DNA of 64,000 bases, taken from positions 2,170,001 through 2,234,000 of the forward strand of contig NZ_CP042437.1 of NCBI RefSeq assembly GCF_007971525.1, written 5' to 3'. The position numbers and the translations under genes are program-made. The notes beneath the pieces were generated by a model. That model made no database searches. It was given only the letters and a program-made list of their open reading frames with translations, and was not told where the DNA came from. This document shows, one piece after another, positions 32,757 through 42,224 of this stretch. Each line of letters begins with the position of its first letter. Positions within the stretch are counted from its first letter, which is position 1. This DNA is from Mucilaginibacter ginsenosidivorax (lineage in GTDB: Bacteria; Bacteroidota; Bacteroidia; Sphingobacteriales; Sphingobacteriaceae).

Positions 32757-34605
32757 CTTCAGTTTTTGCCGATTTTTTATTTTCTGGATCATACTGGCCC
32801 TCATTACCCGTGTGATATTCGAAGTCTATTTTCGCAACAAACTCAGTGGCGCCAGCTTTTCGGAGATAGCTCAAACCTTTCAGTACGGCTTCCTGATGGA
32901 TGCCTCGGTAGCGGCATACATCAGTTCGGTTCCCTTGCTTGTATTCTGTGTTAACTGGTTTACCAAAGGGCACATCGGCAGTAAATGGCTCAGGTTTTAC
33001 GTTTACCTGGCTGTGGTTATCATCGCTATTGTAACGGTTGTTAACCTCAACATTTTCCGCGAATGGGGCACCAAGGTAAATTTCAGGGCGTTTGATGTTT
33101 TCTTTAACGCGCCATCCGAGGCTTTTGCAGCATCAAGTTCGTCGCCGCTGTTTTTAACTTTTGCGCTGTTTGTGGCGTTGATAGCCGGAGGTGTTTTTCT
33201 GTCGAAATACATTATCGATTTTGATTTTAAAAAGCCCAATGCGCCACTGATTGTAAAGCCCGTTATCGTTGTTTTGTTGCTGGGGATAACCCTGCTCATT
33301 ATCCGTGGCGGCCTGCAGGTAGCGCCGATAGCCCAAAGCAATGCCTATTTCTCGTCAAAACCCATCCTTAACCAATCGGCATTAAACACCGAGTGGAACC
33401 TGATCCAGAACGTGGTAGAAAACCTGGAATCGCCGGGCAATCCGTACGTGTTTATGCCTGCCAAAAAAGCTTCGGCAATGGTTGATAGCATGTACGCCGT
33501 AAAAAAGGACAGCACTTTACATATCCTGACAACCAACCGCCCAAACGTAGTTATTTTTCAACTGGAAAGTTTTACTGCCGACCTGATTGAATCATTAGGC
33601 GGAGAGAAAGGCGATGCGCCTAACTTTGAAGATTTTATAAAACAGGGCGTTTTGTTTGATAGCGTATACGCCGCCAGCGACCGTACCGACAAAGGCATCG
33701 TAGCCATTATGAGCGCTTTCCCATCGCAGGCCACGCGCACCATCATCATTGATAACGAAAAGCAGGAACGCCTGCCGGCACTATCCAGTGTTTTTGCCGA
33801 CCAAGGATACCGAACATCGTACTTTTACGGCGGAGAAAGCGAGTTCATGAACTTTAAAGCCTACCTGCTAAGCCATAAAATAACCGATCTGGTAGATAAA
33901 AGAGATTTTGAAGCCAAAGAAATGAACTCCAAATGGGGCGCTCACGACGATATTTTGTTCAGGCGGAATATCAGCTACCTGAACAAAGTACAAAAGCCAT
34001 TTTTTAGTTATGTTCAAACGCTAAGCAACCACGAACCCTTTGAGCTTCCAGTTCCACCGCATTTCCCCGGCGATGATATGGGCAATAAATTCAGGAGCAC
34101 CGCATATTATACTGATGCCAGCCTGAAACAATATTTTGATACCGCAAAAAAACAAAGCTGGTACAAAAACACCCTGTTTGTTTTAGTGGCCGATCATGGT
34201 CACCGCTTACCGCTCGATAAATCGGAACCTTACGAACCACGTAAATACCACATTCCCATACTGTTTTTTGGCGATGCCATTAAACCGGAGTATCGTGGCC
34301 TAAGGGTAAAAAAACTGGGCAACCAAACGGATATAGCGGCTACCCTGTTGGCGCAGCTGAACCTGCCACATCAGCAATTCAAATGGTCGAAGAATTTACT
34401 GAACCCTTATAGCCTGGATTTCGCTTTTTTCGACTGGGATAATGGCATGGGCTTTATGCTGCCCAACCAGGCTGTTACTTACGATAATGCAGGCCAAACA
34501 GTTAGCTATATCCAAAACAGGAACGCACCAAAAGCTTATACTAATAAAACGTTGGATTATGCCAAGGCTTTTATGCAGCAGGTATTTACGGATTATTTGA
34601 GGTAG
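32743..34605 (+). CDS. LTA-synthase-like membrane sulfatase/phosphoglycerol transferase
   Basis: 620 residues from the ATG at 32743; an in-frame TTG nine bases earlier is less likely. Four to five N-terminal TM helices (to about residue 200) precede an extracellular alkaline-phosphatase-type domain. The metal-bound region begins PNVVIFQLESFTADL (Glu ligand), the nucleophile Thr is in ASDRTDKGIVAIMSAFPS, and the final metal site is VADHGHRLP. Bacteroidota lack lipoteichoic acid, so it probably transfers phosphoglycerol or phosphoethanolamine to glycans or lipids. The hairpin over its start may control translation. Confidence 0.9.
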   Translation: MLRSLFSFCRFFIFWIILALITRVIFEVYFRNKLSGASFSEIAQTFQYGFLMDASVAAYISSVPLLVFCVNWFTKGHIGSKWLRFYVYLAVVIIAIVTVVNLNIFREWGTKVNFRAFDVFFNAPSEAFAASSSSPLFLTFALFVALIAGGVFLSKYIIDFDFKKPNAPLIVKPVIVVLLLGITLLIIRGGLQVAPIAQSNAYFSSKPILNQSALNTEWNLIQNVVENLESPGNPYVFMPAKKASAMVDSMYAVKKDSTLHILTTNRPNVVIFQLESFTADLIESLGGEKGDAPNFEDFIKQGVLFDSVYAASDRTDKGIVAIMSAFPSQATRTIIIDNEKQERLPALSSVFADQGYRTSYFYGGESEFMNFKAYLLSHKITDLVDKRDFEAKEMNSKWGAHDDILFRRNISYLNKVQKPFFSYVQTLSNHEPFELPVPPHFPGDDMGNKFRSTAYYTDASLKQYFDTAKKQSWYKNTLFVLVADHGHRLPLDKSEPYEPRKYHIPILFFGDAIKPEYRGLRVKKLGNQTDIAATLLAQLNLPHQQFKWSKNLLNPYSLDFAFFDWDNGMGFMLPNQAVTYDNAGQTVSYIQNRNAPKAYTNKTLDYAKAFMQQVFTDYLR

Positions 34606-34626
34606 GATATATGCGTTTTATAACAA

Positions 34627-35481
34627 TCAATACATATCCAAAAAAGCTTTCAATGCTCTTGATTGCGGTACATCTCTCCGGGTTATCAGTACTGTGGTCA
34701 TGGTGCCTATTTCCTTATTCATCACAAAGGTATTTATCTTTCGGTTGCTGTAATACTGGCTAATCACTTCCTCTGGTAATATACTGACACCCAGGCCGGC
34801 TTCTACAAAGTTGATGATGCCTTCGATGGAGTTAACCACAATACTTTTATAGCGAATGATGCCTTTTGAACCAAGCCACGATTCCAACCTTGCCCTAAAA
34901 ACACAACCCTGGTCAAATACCACAATTTTTAAGGGACTAACGGCAATGGCGTCGTTAATATTTTTGATGCCGGCCGGTGCTAAAATGACCAGTTGCTCTT
35001 CTTTAATCATCACCTGCTCCAGCTCGGGAATGTTAACCGGCGCAGGCACAAAAGCTGCATCCAATTTATAGTTCATAACATCGCTGATAAGGCTGCCCGC
35101 CATAGCCGATCTGAACTCGAGTTCAACCTCTGGATAGGTATCTGCAAAATGGTTGATGATCGCGGGGGCTTTGAGTGCCATGGTTGTTTCAATACAACCT
35201 ATTTTTATATGCCCTTTAACCTGGTCGGCATTTTGGATGTTTTTTTTGGCTTCCTCAATCAAATGGCCTACCTGTTTGCTGTACTGCATCAAAGTTTGCC
35301 CGGCTGCCGTCAATTCAACCTTGCGCGATGTTCGGGTAAAAAGCTCGGTGCCAAATTCTTCCTCCAAACTTTTAATGCGTGCCGTTACGTTTGATTGTAC
35401 TGTAAACATTGATTCGGCGGCTTTAGTAAAACTGCCATTGGCCGCCACGGCTTCAAATATTTTAAGATCGTTGGTATTCAT
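34627..35481 (-). CDS. LysR-family regulator divergent from alpha/beta hydrolase
   Basis: 284 residues. N-terminal winged HTH FTKAAESMFTVQSNVTARIKSLEEEFG (about 18-44); effector domain from GHIKIGCIETTMALKAP (about 89), with VEAGLGVSILPEEV near 240, the usual hinge end. It is divergently arranged with the hydrolase gene across 87 bp, the classical LysR layout for an activator of its neighbour. Confidence 0.9.
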   Translation of the reverse strand: MNTNDLKIFEAVAANGSFTKAAESMFTVQSNVTARIKSLEEEFGTELFTRTSRKVELTAAGQTLMQYSKQVGHLIEEAKKNIQNADQVKGHIKIGCIETTMALKAPAIINHFADTYPEVELEFRSAMAGSLISDVMNYKLDAAFVPAPVNIPELEQVMIKEEQLVILAPAGIKNINDAIAVSPLKIVVFDQGCVFRARLESWLGSKGIIRYKSIVVNSIEGIINFVEAGLGVSILPEEVISQYYSNRKINTFVMNKEIGTMTTVLITRRDVPQSRALKAFLDMY

Positions 35482-35493
35482 AAATCACAAAAT

Positions 35494-35510
35494 ATGATTA
35501 TATAAATCAT
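35494..35510. promoter_or_regulatory. LysR-type dyad between lysR and hydrolase
   Basis: ATGAT (35494-35498) and ATCAT (35506-35510) separated by 7 AT-rich bases, embedded in a longer AT-rich patch midway between the divergent start codons. The position is right for a recognition site, but the pattern is short and AT-rich dyads are common by chance. Confidence 0.35.
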
Positions 35511-35568
35511 TACAAATCGTTTTTAACAATCAAATCTAAGGATTAGTTTTGAATAAGCAAAACAGCAG

Positions 35569-36540
35569 ATGAAAAACATAACAAAAACAACACTCTCGCT
35601 ATTAACAGCAGTCAGCCTGGTAGGTAGCCAGTTGCATGCGTTAGCTGTCGAGCATTTAAAACCCATTAACAACACCATGGAAACTACTCAAATTTATTAC
35701 CGCAACATTAAAGCTAACGGGCTGAATATATTTTACCGTGAAGCCGGACCAAAAGATGCCCCTGTAATTTTATTGCTGCATGGCTACCCAACATCATCGC
35801 ACATGTTTAGGAACCTGATACCCATACTTAGCGAAAAATACCACGTGATAGCCCCCGATTTGCCTGGCTTTGGCTATTCAGACGCGCCCGACCATACCCG
35901 GTTTGCCTACACATTTGATAACCTGGCCAATACCATGCAGGCTTTTATAAACGAACTTAGCCTTAAACATTTTGCACTGTACATATTTGATTATGGTGCG
36001 CCAACCGGGTTAAGGCTGGCAATGGCCAATCCCGAAAAAATCACCGGCATCATATCGCAAAACGGCAACGCCTACGTTGAGGGCCTAAGTAACGCCTGGA
36101 ACCCCATCCAGCGGTACTGGGAACACGAGTCGCCAGATAACAGGGACGCATTGAAAGATTTCGTGTCAGAAAAAATAACCTGGTTTCAGTACCACGAAGG
36201 CGTAACCGATCCATCATTGATAGCCCCCGAAAGCTATACTTTAGATCAGCATTTTTTAGATCGTCCCGGAAACGTGGAGATTCAATTGGATTTGATGAAG
36301 GATTATAAAAGCAATGTGGAGCTGTATCCAAAATTCCAGGCCTATTTCAGGCAATACAAACCCAAATTTCTGGCTGTTTGGGGCAATAAAGATCCCTTCT
36401 TTTTACCAGCAGGGGCCGAAGCTTACAAACGCGATGACCCTAACGCCACTGTTAAATTTTATAATACCGGGCACTTCGCTTTAGAAACCCATGTTAACGA
36501 AATTGGCGGCGATATTTTAAATTTCATGGCGGGGCTTTAA
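35569..36540 (+). CDS. Exported alpha/beta hydrolase, epoxide-hydrolase/haloalkane-dehalogenase-like
   Basis: 323 residues. The N-terminus resembles a signal peptide (1-27: LLTAVSLVGSQLHALA). The oxyanion motif LLLHGYPTSSHMF is at 68-80. The nucleophile is an Asp, Asp141 in FDYGAPTG, rather than Ser. This is typical of the epoxide hydrolase and haloalkane dehalogenase branch. A catalytic His is in NTGHFALETH near the C-terminus. The LysR gene upstream on the other strand probably controls it. The real substrate is not predictable. Confidence 0.85.
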   Translation: MKNITKTTLSLLTAVSLVGSQLHALAVEHLKPINNTMETTQIYYRNIKANGLNIFYREAGPKDAPVILLLHGYPTSSHMFRNLIPILSEKYHVIAPDLPGFGYSDAPDHTRFAYTFDNLANTMQAFINELSLKHFALYIFDYGAPTGLRLAMANPEKITGIISQNGNAYVEGLSNAWNPIQRYWEHESPDNRDALKDFVSEKITWFQYHEGVTDPSLIAPESYTLDQHFLDRPGNVEIQLDLMKDYKSNVELYPKFQAYFRQYKPKFLAVWGNKDPFFLPAGAEAYKRDDPNATVKFYNTGHFALETHVNEIGGDILNFMAGL

Positions 36541-36567
36541 GCTAAAAAAGCACAGGCGCACCAACAG

Positions 36568-36598
36568 AAAAGCACAGGGCATATAGCTCTGTGCTTTT
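36568..36598. terminator. Bidirectional terminator
   Basis: AAAAGCACAG (36568-36577) and CTGTGCTTTT (36589-36598) form a perfect 10-bp stem with A and T tracts on both sides, between convergent hydrolase and peptidase genes. Confidence 0.85.
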
Positions 36599-36620
36599 CC
36601 ATTTATCATGCTTCCCCGAC

Positions 36621-38918
36621 TTAAAAACCGGCAGTTGATGCCTTTTCGCCGCTATTCCGTGCTGGAGGATCGGTACCCAGTAAATGTTTAACAAAGAAGT
36701 CGCGCTTTTTTTGACGGCCGTAAACACCGCCATCACCGTGGCCCATGCCCGGCACTGTAAGCAAATCAAAAAACTTATTGTTTTTTATCAGCGCGTCGGC
36801 AAAACGATAGGTGGACTCGGGAGGTACGTTGGTATCGGCCTCGCCCACTATCAGCATTAAATTGCCCTGTAGTTTTGCAGCATTGGTAATGTTTGATTGT
36901 TCAGCATAATGCGGGCCCACGGGGTAACCCATCCATTGCTCGTTCCACCATTGCTTATCAATGCGGTTATCGTGGCAGCCGCAGGCAGATACTGCTGCTT
37001 TGTAAAACTCGGGATGAAACAACACGGCACCTGCCGAATTTTGCCCGCCTGCTGATGTGCCATAAACGCCCACCCTGCTGATATCAGCCTGCGGGCATTT
37101 GGCTGCAAGCGCCTTCATCCATAAAATACGGTCGGCAAAACCTGCATCGGCAAGGTTATGCCAGCATACATCATGGAAAGCTTTGGAACGGTTGGCTGTA
37201 CCCATGCCATCAATTTGTACCACAATAAAACCAAGCTGGGCTATACTTTGCATCTCGTTTACAGCGGCAAAGTTTTTAGGCACAAAAGAATCCTGCGGTC
37301 CGGCGTAAATATTTTCAATAACGGGATAGCTTTTAGCGGAGTCCATATTAGCAGGGCGATAAACTACGCCCCATATATCGGTTATGCCATCGCGCCCCTT
37401 AGTTACAAATACTTCGGGCAATTTTATGCCGGTATTTAATAAGGGCGCTATATCAGGGTGCTCCAGCTCCATTACAGTTTTCAGCGTAGCCATATTTTTG
37501 AGCACCATACGCGGGGCAACATTTACTTCTGAATAAGTATCGATATAATATTTCCTATCGGGCGAAAAAGTAAGCCGGTGATTCCCCTTTTCCGGGGTAA
37601 GGTCAACCATGTTTTTACCATCAAGGCCCATACGGTAATAGTGAATAAAGTAAGGGTCTTCACCTGAATTTTTGCCGCTGGCGGTAAACCATAGCTGCCT
37701 TTTGCTTACGTCAACGCTATCAATATCACGTACCACCCAATTGCCTTTGGTAATTAGTTTCTCTTTGCCGGTAAGCTCGTCAATCAGGTAAACATGCCGC
37801 CAGCCATCTTTTTCAGTTATCCATACTACCTCATCCGTTTTGGGCAAATAACGCGTATATAACCTTTGCTCGTAAATAAAAGTATTCGTCTTCTCGTCGA
37901 TGATATTGCGGGTTTTACCTGTTTGTACATCCACCTCGATAACCCTGAACCGCTGGTGCCCCCTGTCAACCTTTTCATATGTGTAATAGCGGCTGTTACC
38001 ATCGCGCCAATGCAGTATAGGCGCTCCAAAAAAATCAATCTTTTCGGCATCAACGGCCAGCTTGCTTTTATCGGCAATATTAAAAACAAAAGGCTGGTAC
38101 GATGTAAATTCATCGCCCGGCTGGTCGTACTCATGCGATTCAAGCTGTCCCCTTGTAGTGCCGGGCACCGAACTTAATACATAGTATACCTTCTTTGTTT
38201 TTTTAGGGTCGGTAAGGTAAGCCACCAAATGTTTACTATCCGGCGACCATGTGATTTCACCATAAGGCTTATCATTTGTACCATCGGTTGTAAACTGTAT
38301 TTCGGCAGAACCCTTTAATGACCTTGCATACAAATTCCCGTTCCTGATAAAAGCCGTCCATTGCTTATCGGGCGAAACCGAATCGGTAACATTAGCCTCC
38401 CAGCGATAGGTACGTTTTTGCAGCGGGGCGGTCGGGTCGTAATCCTTAAAAACGGTATCAGTAGTTTTTTCGCAATAGTAATTGCTCAAATTGCATTTGA
38501 GCCAGTTTTTGCCGATTTTAAAAGTAACCTGCTTTTCATCGACGCCATAAAACATAACCGCGATGCGCAGTTTATTTGCAGGTACAGGCTTACCTAACAC
38601 GGCAGCCACCCCATTGGCCATTTGTTTGGCATCAAAGGCCTTGTGTTTGGTTCCCTTTTCTGCATTAACAAACCAATACTCGGTTGCATCGGTGCCGACG
38701 CGTTTATCGTACCAGAACTGTTTGCCGTTTGCCTGCCAATTGGGCCTGATGTTGGTTACAACCGGAATCTTTTTCCAGGCCGAATCCAACCTGTCGGCAT
38801 TGGCATACGCCTGCAGCATTTGTTGATGGGTTGGCAAATATGGTGTAACCGCCGTTTTTTGGGCATAGCTAAAGTTAGCTGCAAAAACCAGCAGCAAACA
38901 AAAACGAGTGTATCGCAT
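36621..38918 (-). CDS. S9 family peptidase (dipeptidyl-peptidase IV-like)
   Basis: 765 residues with a signal peptide ending FSYAQ (about 1-20). A beta-propeller region (about 130-490) precedes the alpha/beta hydrolase domain. The catalytic triad fits Ser622 in GVYGTSAGGQ, Asp695 in VGEADTNVP and His727 in PGMGHGDGG. DPP IV-like serine proteases cut dipeptides after proline in the periplasm. It is next to a DUF885 gene on the same strand. Function in peptide feeding is inferred from the family. Confidence 0.9.
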   Translation of the reverse strand: MRYTRFCLLLVFAANFSYAQKTAVTPYLPTHQQMLQAYANADRLDSAWKKIPVVTNIRPNWQANGKQFWYDKRVGTDATEYWFVNAEKGTKHKAFDAKQMANGVAAVLGKPVPANKLRIAVMFYGVDEKQVTFKIGKNWLKCNLSNYYCEKTTDTVFKDYDPTAPLQKRTYRWEANVTDSVSPDKQWTAFIRNGNLYARSLKGSAEIQFTTDGTNDKPYGEITWSPDSKHLVAYLTDPKKTKKVYYVLSSVPGTTRGQLESHEYDQPGDEFTSYQPFVFNIADKSKLAVDAEKIDFFGAPILHWRDGNSRYYTYEKVDRGHQRFRVIEVDVQTGKTRNIIDEKTNTFIYEQRLYTRYLPKTDEVVWITEKDGWRHVYLIDELTGKEKLITKGNWVVRDIDSVDVSKRQLWFTASGKNSGEDPYFIHYYRMGLDGKNMVDLTPEKGNHRLTFSPDRKYYIDTYSEVNVAPRMVLKNMATLKTVMELEHPDIAPLLNTGIKLPEVFVTKGRDGITDIWGVVYRPANMDSAKSYPVIENIYAGPQDSFVPKNFAAVNEMQSIAQLGFIVVQIDGMGTANRSKAFHDVCWHNLADAGFADRILWMKALAAKCPQADISRVGVYGTSAGGQNSAGAVLFHPEFYKAAVSACGCHDNRIDKQWWNEQWMGYPVGPHYAEQSNITNAAKLQGNLMLIVGEADTNVPPESTYRFADALIKNNKFFDLLTVPGMGHGDGGVYGRQKKRDFFVKHLLGTDPPARNSGEKASTAGF

Positions 38919-38984
38919 TTGGAGACAGATGAAATTGATGAATATTTTTAAAGCATCCCGGCGCTAAAACCGGGCTGCATTTTG

Positions 38985-40784
38985 TTATTTATTAAAATCG
39001 TAAAACTTCCAGCTGGTGGTAAAGTCCCTGGTTAATGGCTGGTTAATAAATGTGGCCCGCATCATTTCAATAGGGATAAGGTTCTGTTTCATAAACGTAT
39101 CATGAAATTGCTTGTAGCTCATTTTACCGCTATCAACCATTTCTTTTTTAAGCTCCATAATTTGCAGGCCGCCCAGTAGGTAGGCTACCTGGTAAAGCGG
39201 GCTATATCCACCTTCAAATGAGCGTCTTACTTCGCCGGCGGCATTGGCTTTTTCGTGCCCTACACGGTCAATCAAAAAGTCGATACACTGTTGCGGCGTC
39301 CATTTGCCCAGGTGATAGTTGAGCGAGAAGATGATCCTTGCGCAGCGGTGCATGCGCCAAAAAAGCATCCCCACCCTTTCTTCGGGTGTTTTGGCAAAGC
39401 CTTTATCATACAGTAATAATTCCCAGTATAACGACCAGCCCTCTACCCCAAACGGGGTCACGAAATCCTGCCTGTAAGCTTTGTACCTGCTGTTCATAAA
39501 ATATTGCAGGTTGTGGCCTGGTATTAATTCATGCTGTACTGTCCCTCTCGAAAAATAAGGGTTGTTGCCGCGCATGCTCATTAGTTTATCCTGCGCTTCC
39601 ATACTATTGGTAGGGTACGATATCATGATCTCTTTACCACCCAAAAAGAACGGGTTAACCAACTGCCGCTCGGGCGACATCATTGTCATTCCCCAGGTTT
39701 CTTCGGCCAATGGCGGTATCGTGATCAGGTCGCGTTCTTTAATGAAGCTGATTGCATCGTTATATAATTTCACAATCAGTTCTGGCTGATGGCCTACTGG
39801 TACGTAGCTATTCTTTACTTTTTCCAGCGCTTTTTTCCAGTCGCTGCCGAAACCCATTTCCTGCGATGCCTTTAACATTTCTTTATCGCACCAGGCAAAT
39901 TCTTTATTGGCCAGTTGAATCAGTTCTTCAGGCGTGTAGGGAATCATTTCGGCCTGTAACTGGCTTATCAGGGCATCGCGGCCAATGGGCACGCCTTTTA
40001 TGCCGCTGCTATCTGGCTTCTGGGTTGTTATTACTTTCCCTTTGCTTAACGCTATATCGCTGTATTTGCCAAGGGCGGCATCAAGGGCTTTATAGGGCGC
40101 GGGCACCCACCATGTAAAGGCAGGATCGTACGTATTGTAAAAGCTATAAAAGTCTCTTAGGCGCCCCTTAAGGCCTGCCAGCGCTTCTTTAGTAATGCGA
40201 GCCAGTGGCATATCCAGGCTGGGAAGTTTATGATATGCCGCGGTATCGGCTTTCAATTGTTTCAGTATGGCGGTTAATTCGGTCGCCACTTTTTCGCCGT
40301 CCATAAAATCGCCGTGGCGGCGTTTCTTTTCCAGGGCGTAAATACCATCGGCACATGAAAGGTATTTGGCAACCTGGTTGTATTGTTCCTCTTCCTTTTT
40401 CAGATCGCCCAGGTCAAAGTTGATGCGTTTCTTTAGTAAAATATAATCTACTTTACCATAAATGCTCATCGATTCAAAATCGGCTTGTTGCAATTGTTTC
40501 AGATAATCGGTATCAATCTCAACCAGCCTTTTACGCTGCTCGGGCGAATTAAGCACATTCATTTTATACTCATCCTCGTTATGCTCGTTAACATAATAAG
40601 GCGAGTAAAAATCTTTAATGGCATTAACATCCTGCCCGTAACGGATGATGGTGCCCGCCATTTCGCTAGTTTGCTCGTAAAGGGCATTGTTAGCGGTAGC
40701 CGTTTGCGCCTTGCCCGCCAATGAGCAGGTTGTTAAACAAATTGCAGCAAAAAAGGTGGTGGTTGTTTTTGTGATGGTAAACAC
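38985..40784 (-). CDS. DUF885-family putative metalloprotein (HExxxGH)
   Basis: 599 residues with an N-terminal signal peptide (about 1-26, ending LAGKAQ). The family-defining zinc-like motif HELIPGH is at 418-424 with a downstream Glu in GVEGWSLYWELLLY (acting as third ligand is plausible). DUF885 proteins resemble M32 carboxypeptidases and are thought to be periplasmic peptidases; I know of little direct biochemistry. The next gene downstream is the S9 peptidase, 66 bp away, which supports shared peptide degradation. Confidence 0.85.
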   Translation of the reverse strand: MFTITKTTTTFFAAICLTTCSLAGKAQTATANNALYEQTSEMAGTIIRYGQDVNAIKDFYSPYYVNEHNEDEYKMNVLNSPEQRKRLVEIDTDYLKQLQQADFESMSIYGKVDYILLKKRINFDLGDLKKEEEQYNQVAKYLSCADGIYALEKKRRHGDFMDGEKVATELTAILKQLKADTAAYHKLPSLDMPLARITKEALAGLKGRLRDFYSFYNTYDPAFTWWVPAPYKALDAALGKYSDIALSKGKVITTQKPDSSGIKGVPIGRDALISQLQAEMIPYTPEELIQLANKEFAWCDKEMLKASQEMGFGSDWKKALEKVKNSYVPVGHQPELIVKLYNDAISFIKERDLITIPPLAEETWGMTMMSPERQLVNPFFLGGKEIMISYPTNSMEAQDKLMSMRGNNPYFSRGTVQHELIPGHNLQYFMNSRYKAYRQDFVTPFGVEGWSLYWELLLYDKGFAKTPEERVGMLFWRMHRCARIIFSLNYHLGKWTPQQCIDFLIDRVGHEKANAAGEVRRSFEGGYSPLYQVAYLLGGLQIMELKKEMVDSGKMSYKQFHDTFMKQNLIPIEMMRATFINQPLTRDFTTSWKFYDFNK

Positions 40785-40896
40785 AGTTTGTTTTTTTTAG
40801 ATGGTAAGTTAGCTGTTTTATTTAAAAGCTTAAAGCAAAAAGTGCAAGTCTTAAAGCTTTAAGACTGTCGAATTAATTGCCCCTGCCTGGGGTATG

Positions 40897-41799
40897 TTAA
40901 CTTGCCGCCCTGCTCAGACTTACCAGGTTATTGTTATACGAATCGAGGTAGCCGCGGGGCGAGTTGCCTATTACAAATTTAAATACCCGGTTAAAATTGG
41001 TGATACTTTTAAAACCACATTTGTAAGCCACGGTATTAATGCTTTCAAACTTATGGGCTATCAGTTTTTTGCAGGCCTCGTTTACCCGTATCTCGTTTAA
41101 AAACGATATAAAGGTATGCCCGGTATGCTTTTTGAAATACCGGCAAAACGATTCGGGCGTCATAAAGGCTACTTTGGCAACATCCTCCAACGTTATTTGC
41201 TCGCTATAGTGTTGCATAATAAAATTGTAAATATTGCCTATCCTGATCCCCTCATTCTCGGTAATGCCGGGCAGGTTGCCATAGGTTGATAAAGGGTCGA
41301 GCTTAACTTTCATATTCACCAACGCCTTAAGCAAGGCAAAAAACTGAACAAGCTGATCTGTGCCACCTGCGTTTCGTAAAGCTATCATGGTTTGCGACAC
41401 CTTATCAGAAGCACTGTGAGGTAATTTAAAACCCTGCTGGTGTTGCTGCAAAAACATCTTGCTCGATTTTAGCTCTGGTAAATCAAACAAGGGGGCTAAG
41501 GTTCCTTCGGGATTAAAAAAAATAGATATGGCCTCAATCTGTTTATCGCCGCCGTTTACAAAATATTCGGGGTTGCTTTTAAACACATGGGGTAAATTGG
41601 CGCCCAGTAAAAAAATATCGCCCGATGAATAATCGTGCATGTTGTTGCCGGCAATCAGGGTTCCTTCTCCTTTCTGGATCCAGGTAATCTGTATTTCTTT
41701 ATGGCGGTGCAAATAAGGATAATGGTATGGAAGAGAAACTTTTTCTGCTATCACACTCTTATCATGGGGTACAGGGATAGTAAATTGTAAAACTTTCAT
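40897..41799 (-). CDS. AraC-family transcriptional regulator with cupin domain
   Basis: 300 residues. The N-terminal cupin (about 1-120) reads PYHYPYLHRHKEIQITWIQKGEGTLIAGN and would bind a sugar or other ligand. Two HTH motifs follow (about 200-295): EQITLEDVAKVAFMTPESFCRYFKKHTGHTFISFL, then FESINTVAYKCGFKSITNFNRVFK. It lies upstream of the SusC/SusD/GH127 region but 425 bp from susD, so control of that locus is possible but unproven. Confidence 0.9.
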   Translation of the reverse strand: MKVLQFTIPVPHDKSVIAEKVSLPYHYPYLHRHKEIQITWIQKGEGTLIAGNNMHDYSSGDIFLLGANLPHVFKSNPEYFVNGGDKQIEAISIFFNPEGTLAPLFDLPELKSSKMFLQQHQQGFKLPHSASDKVSQTMIALRNAGGTDQLVQFFALLKALVNMKVKLDPLSTYGNLPGITENEGIRIGNIYNFIMQHYSEQITLEDVAKVAFMTPESFCRYFKKHTGHTFISFLNEIRVNEACKKLIAHKFESINTVAYKCGFKSITNFNRVFKFVIGNSPRGYLDSYNNNLVSLSRAAS

Positions 41800-42224
41800 A
41801 TGAACGATTGTTAATGTTCCCTGAATTTACAATTACTTAACTCTAAAAACCAACAATTGCCCCCAAACGGATAAAATGCTGCTACCATCTGTTAATTTCA
41901 TGCAGATGGAGCGGTTAAAACCGTAACCATTTATGCCTTTTTGGGCCATTTCAGCAACAATATTAAATGTTATTTATACAATAATAAATCACTCATTACA
42001 ACTATCAATCATGTGTTTACGCGCATTATTTTACAAGTTAATTGTACCGGGAACAATTAAAATAAATTTGACGGAAACGACCGCTTTTGGGAAGAATTTT
42101 AAAAAAAGGTCAGGCATTTTTGATAACCCTCCCCCCCCCAAAAAATCCCCAGGCAAAAAAAACACCCGCATCCTGTTAGGGAATACGGGTGTAATAGTAT
42201 GCTATCAATAAGGGGTTGTGCAAA
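41800..42224. other. Intergenic region between the AraC gene and susD
   Basis: It holds the susD terminator at 42155-42192, a run of nine C (about 42131-42139) and AT-rich sequence that should contain the AraC promoter. No further gene is convincing. Confidence 0.6.
42155..42192 (-). terminator. Intrinsic terminator of susD
   Basis: ACACCCG (42162-42168) pairs with CGGGTGT (42186-42192), with a partly paired TCCTGTTAGGGA loop. Reading leftward the stem is followed by TTTTTTTT, a classical Rho-independent layout just 33 bases past the susD stop codon. Confidence 0.85.
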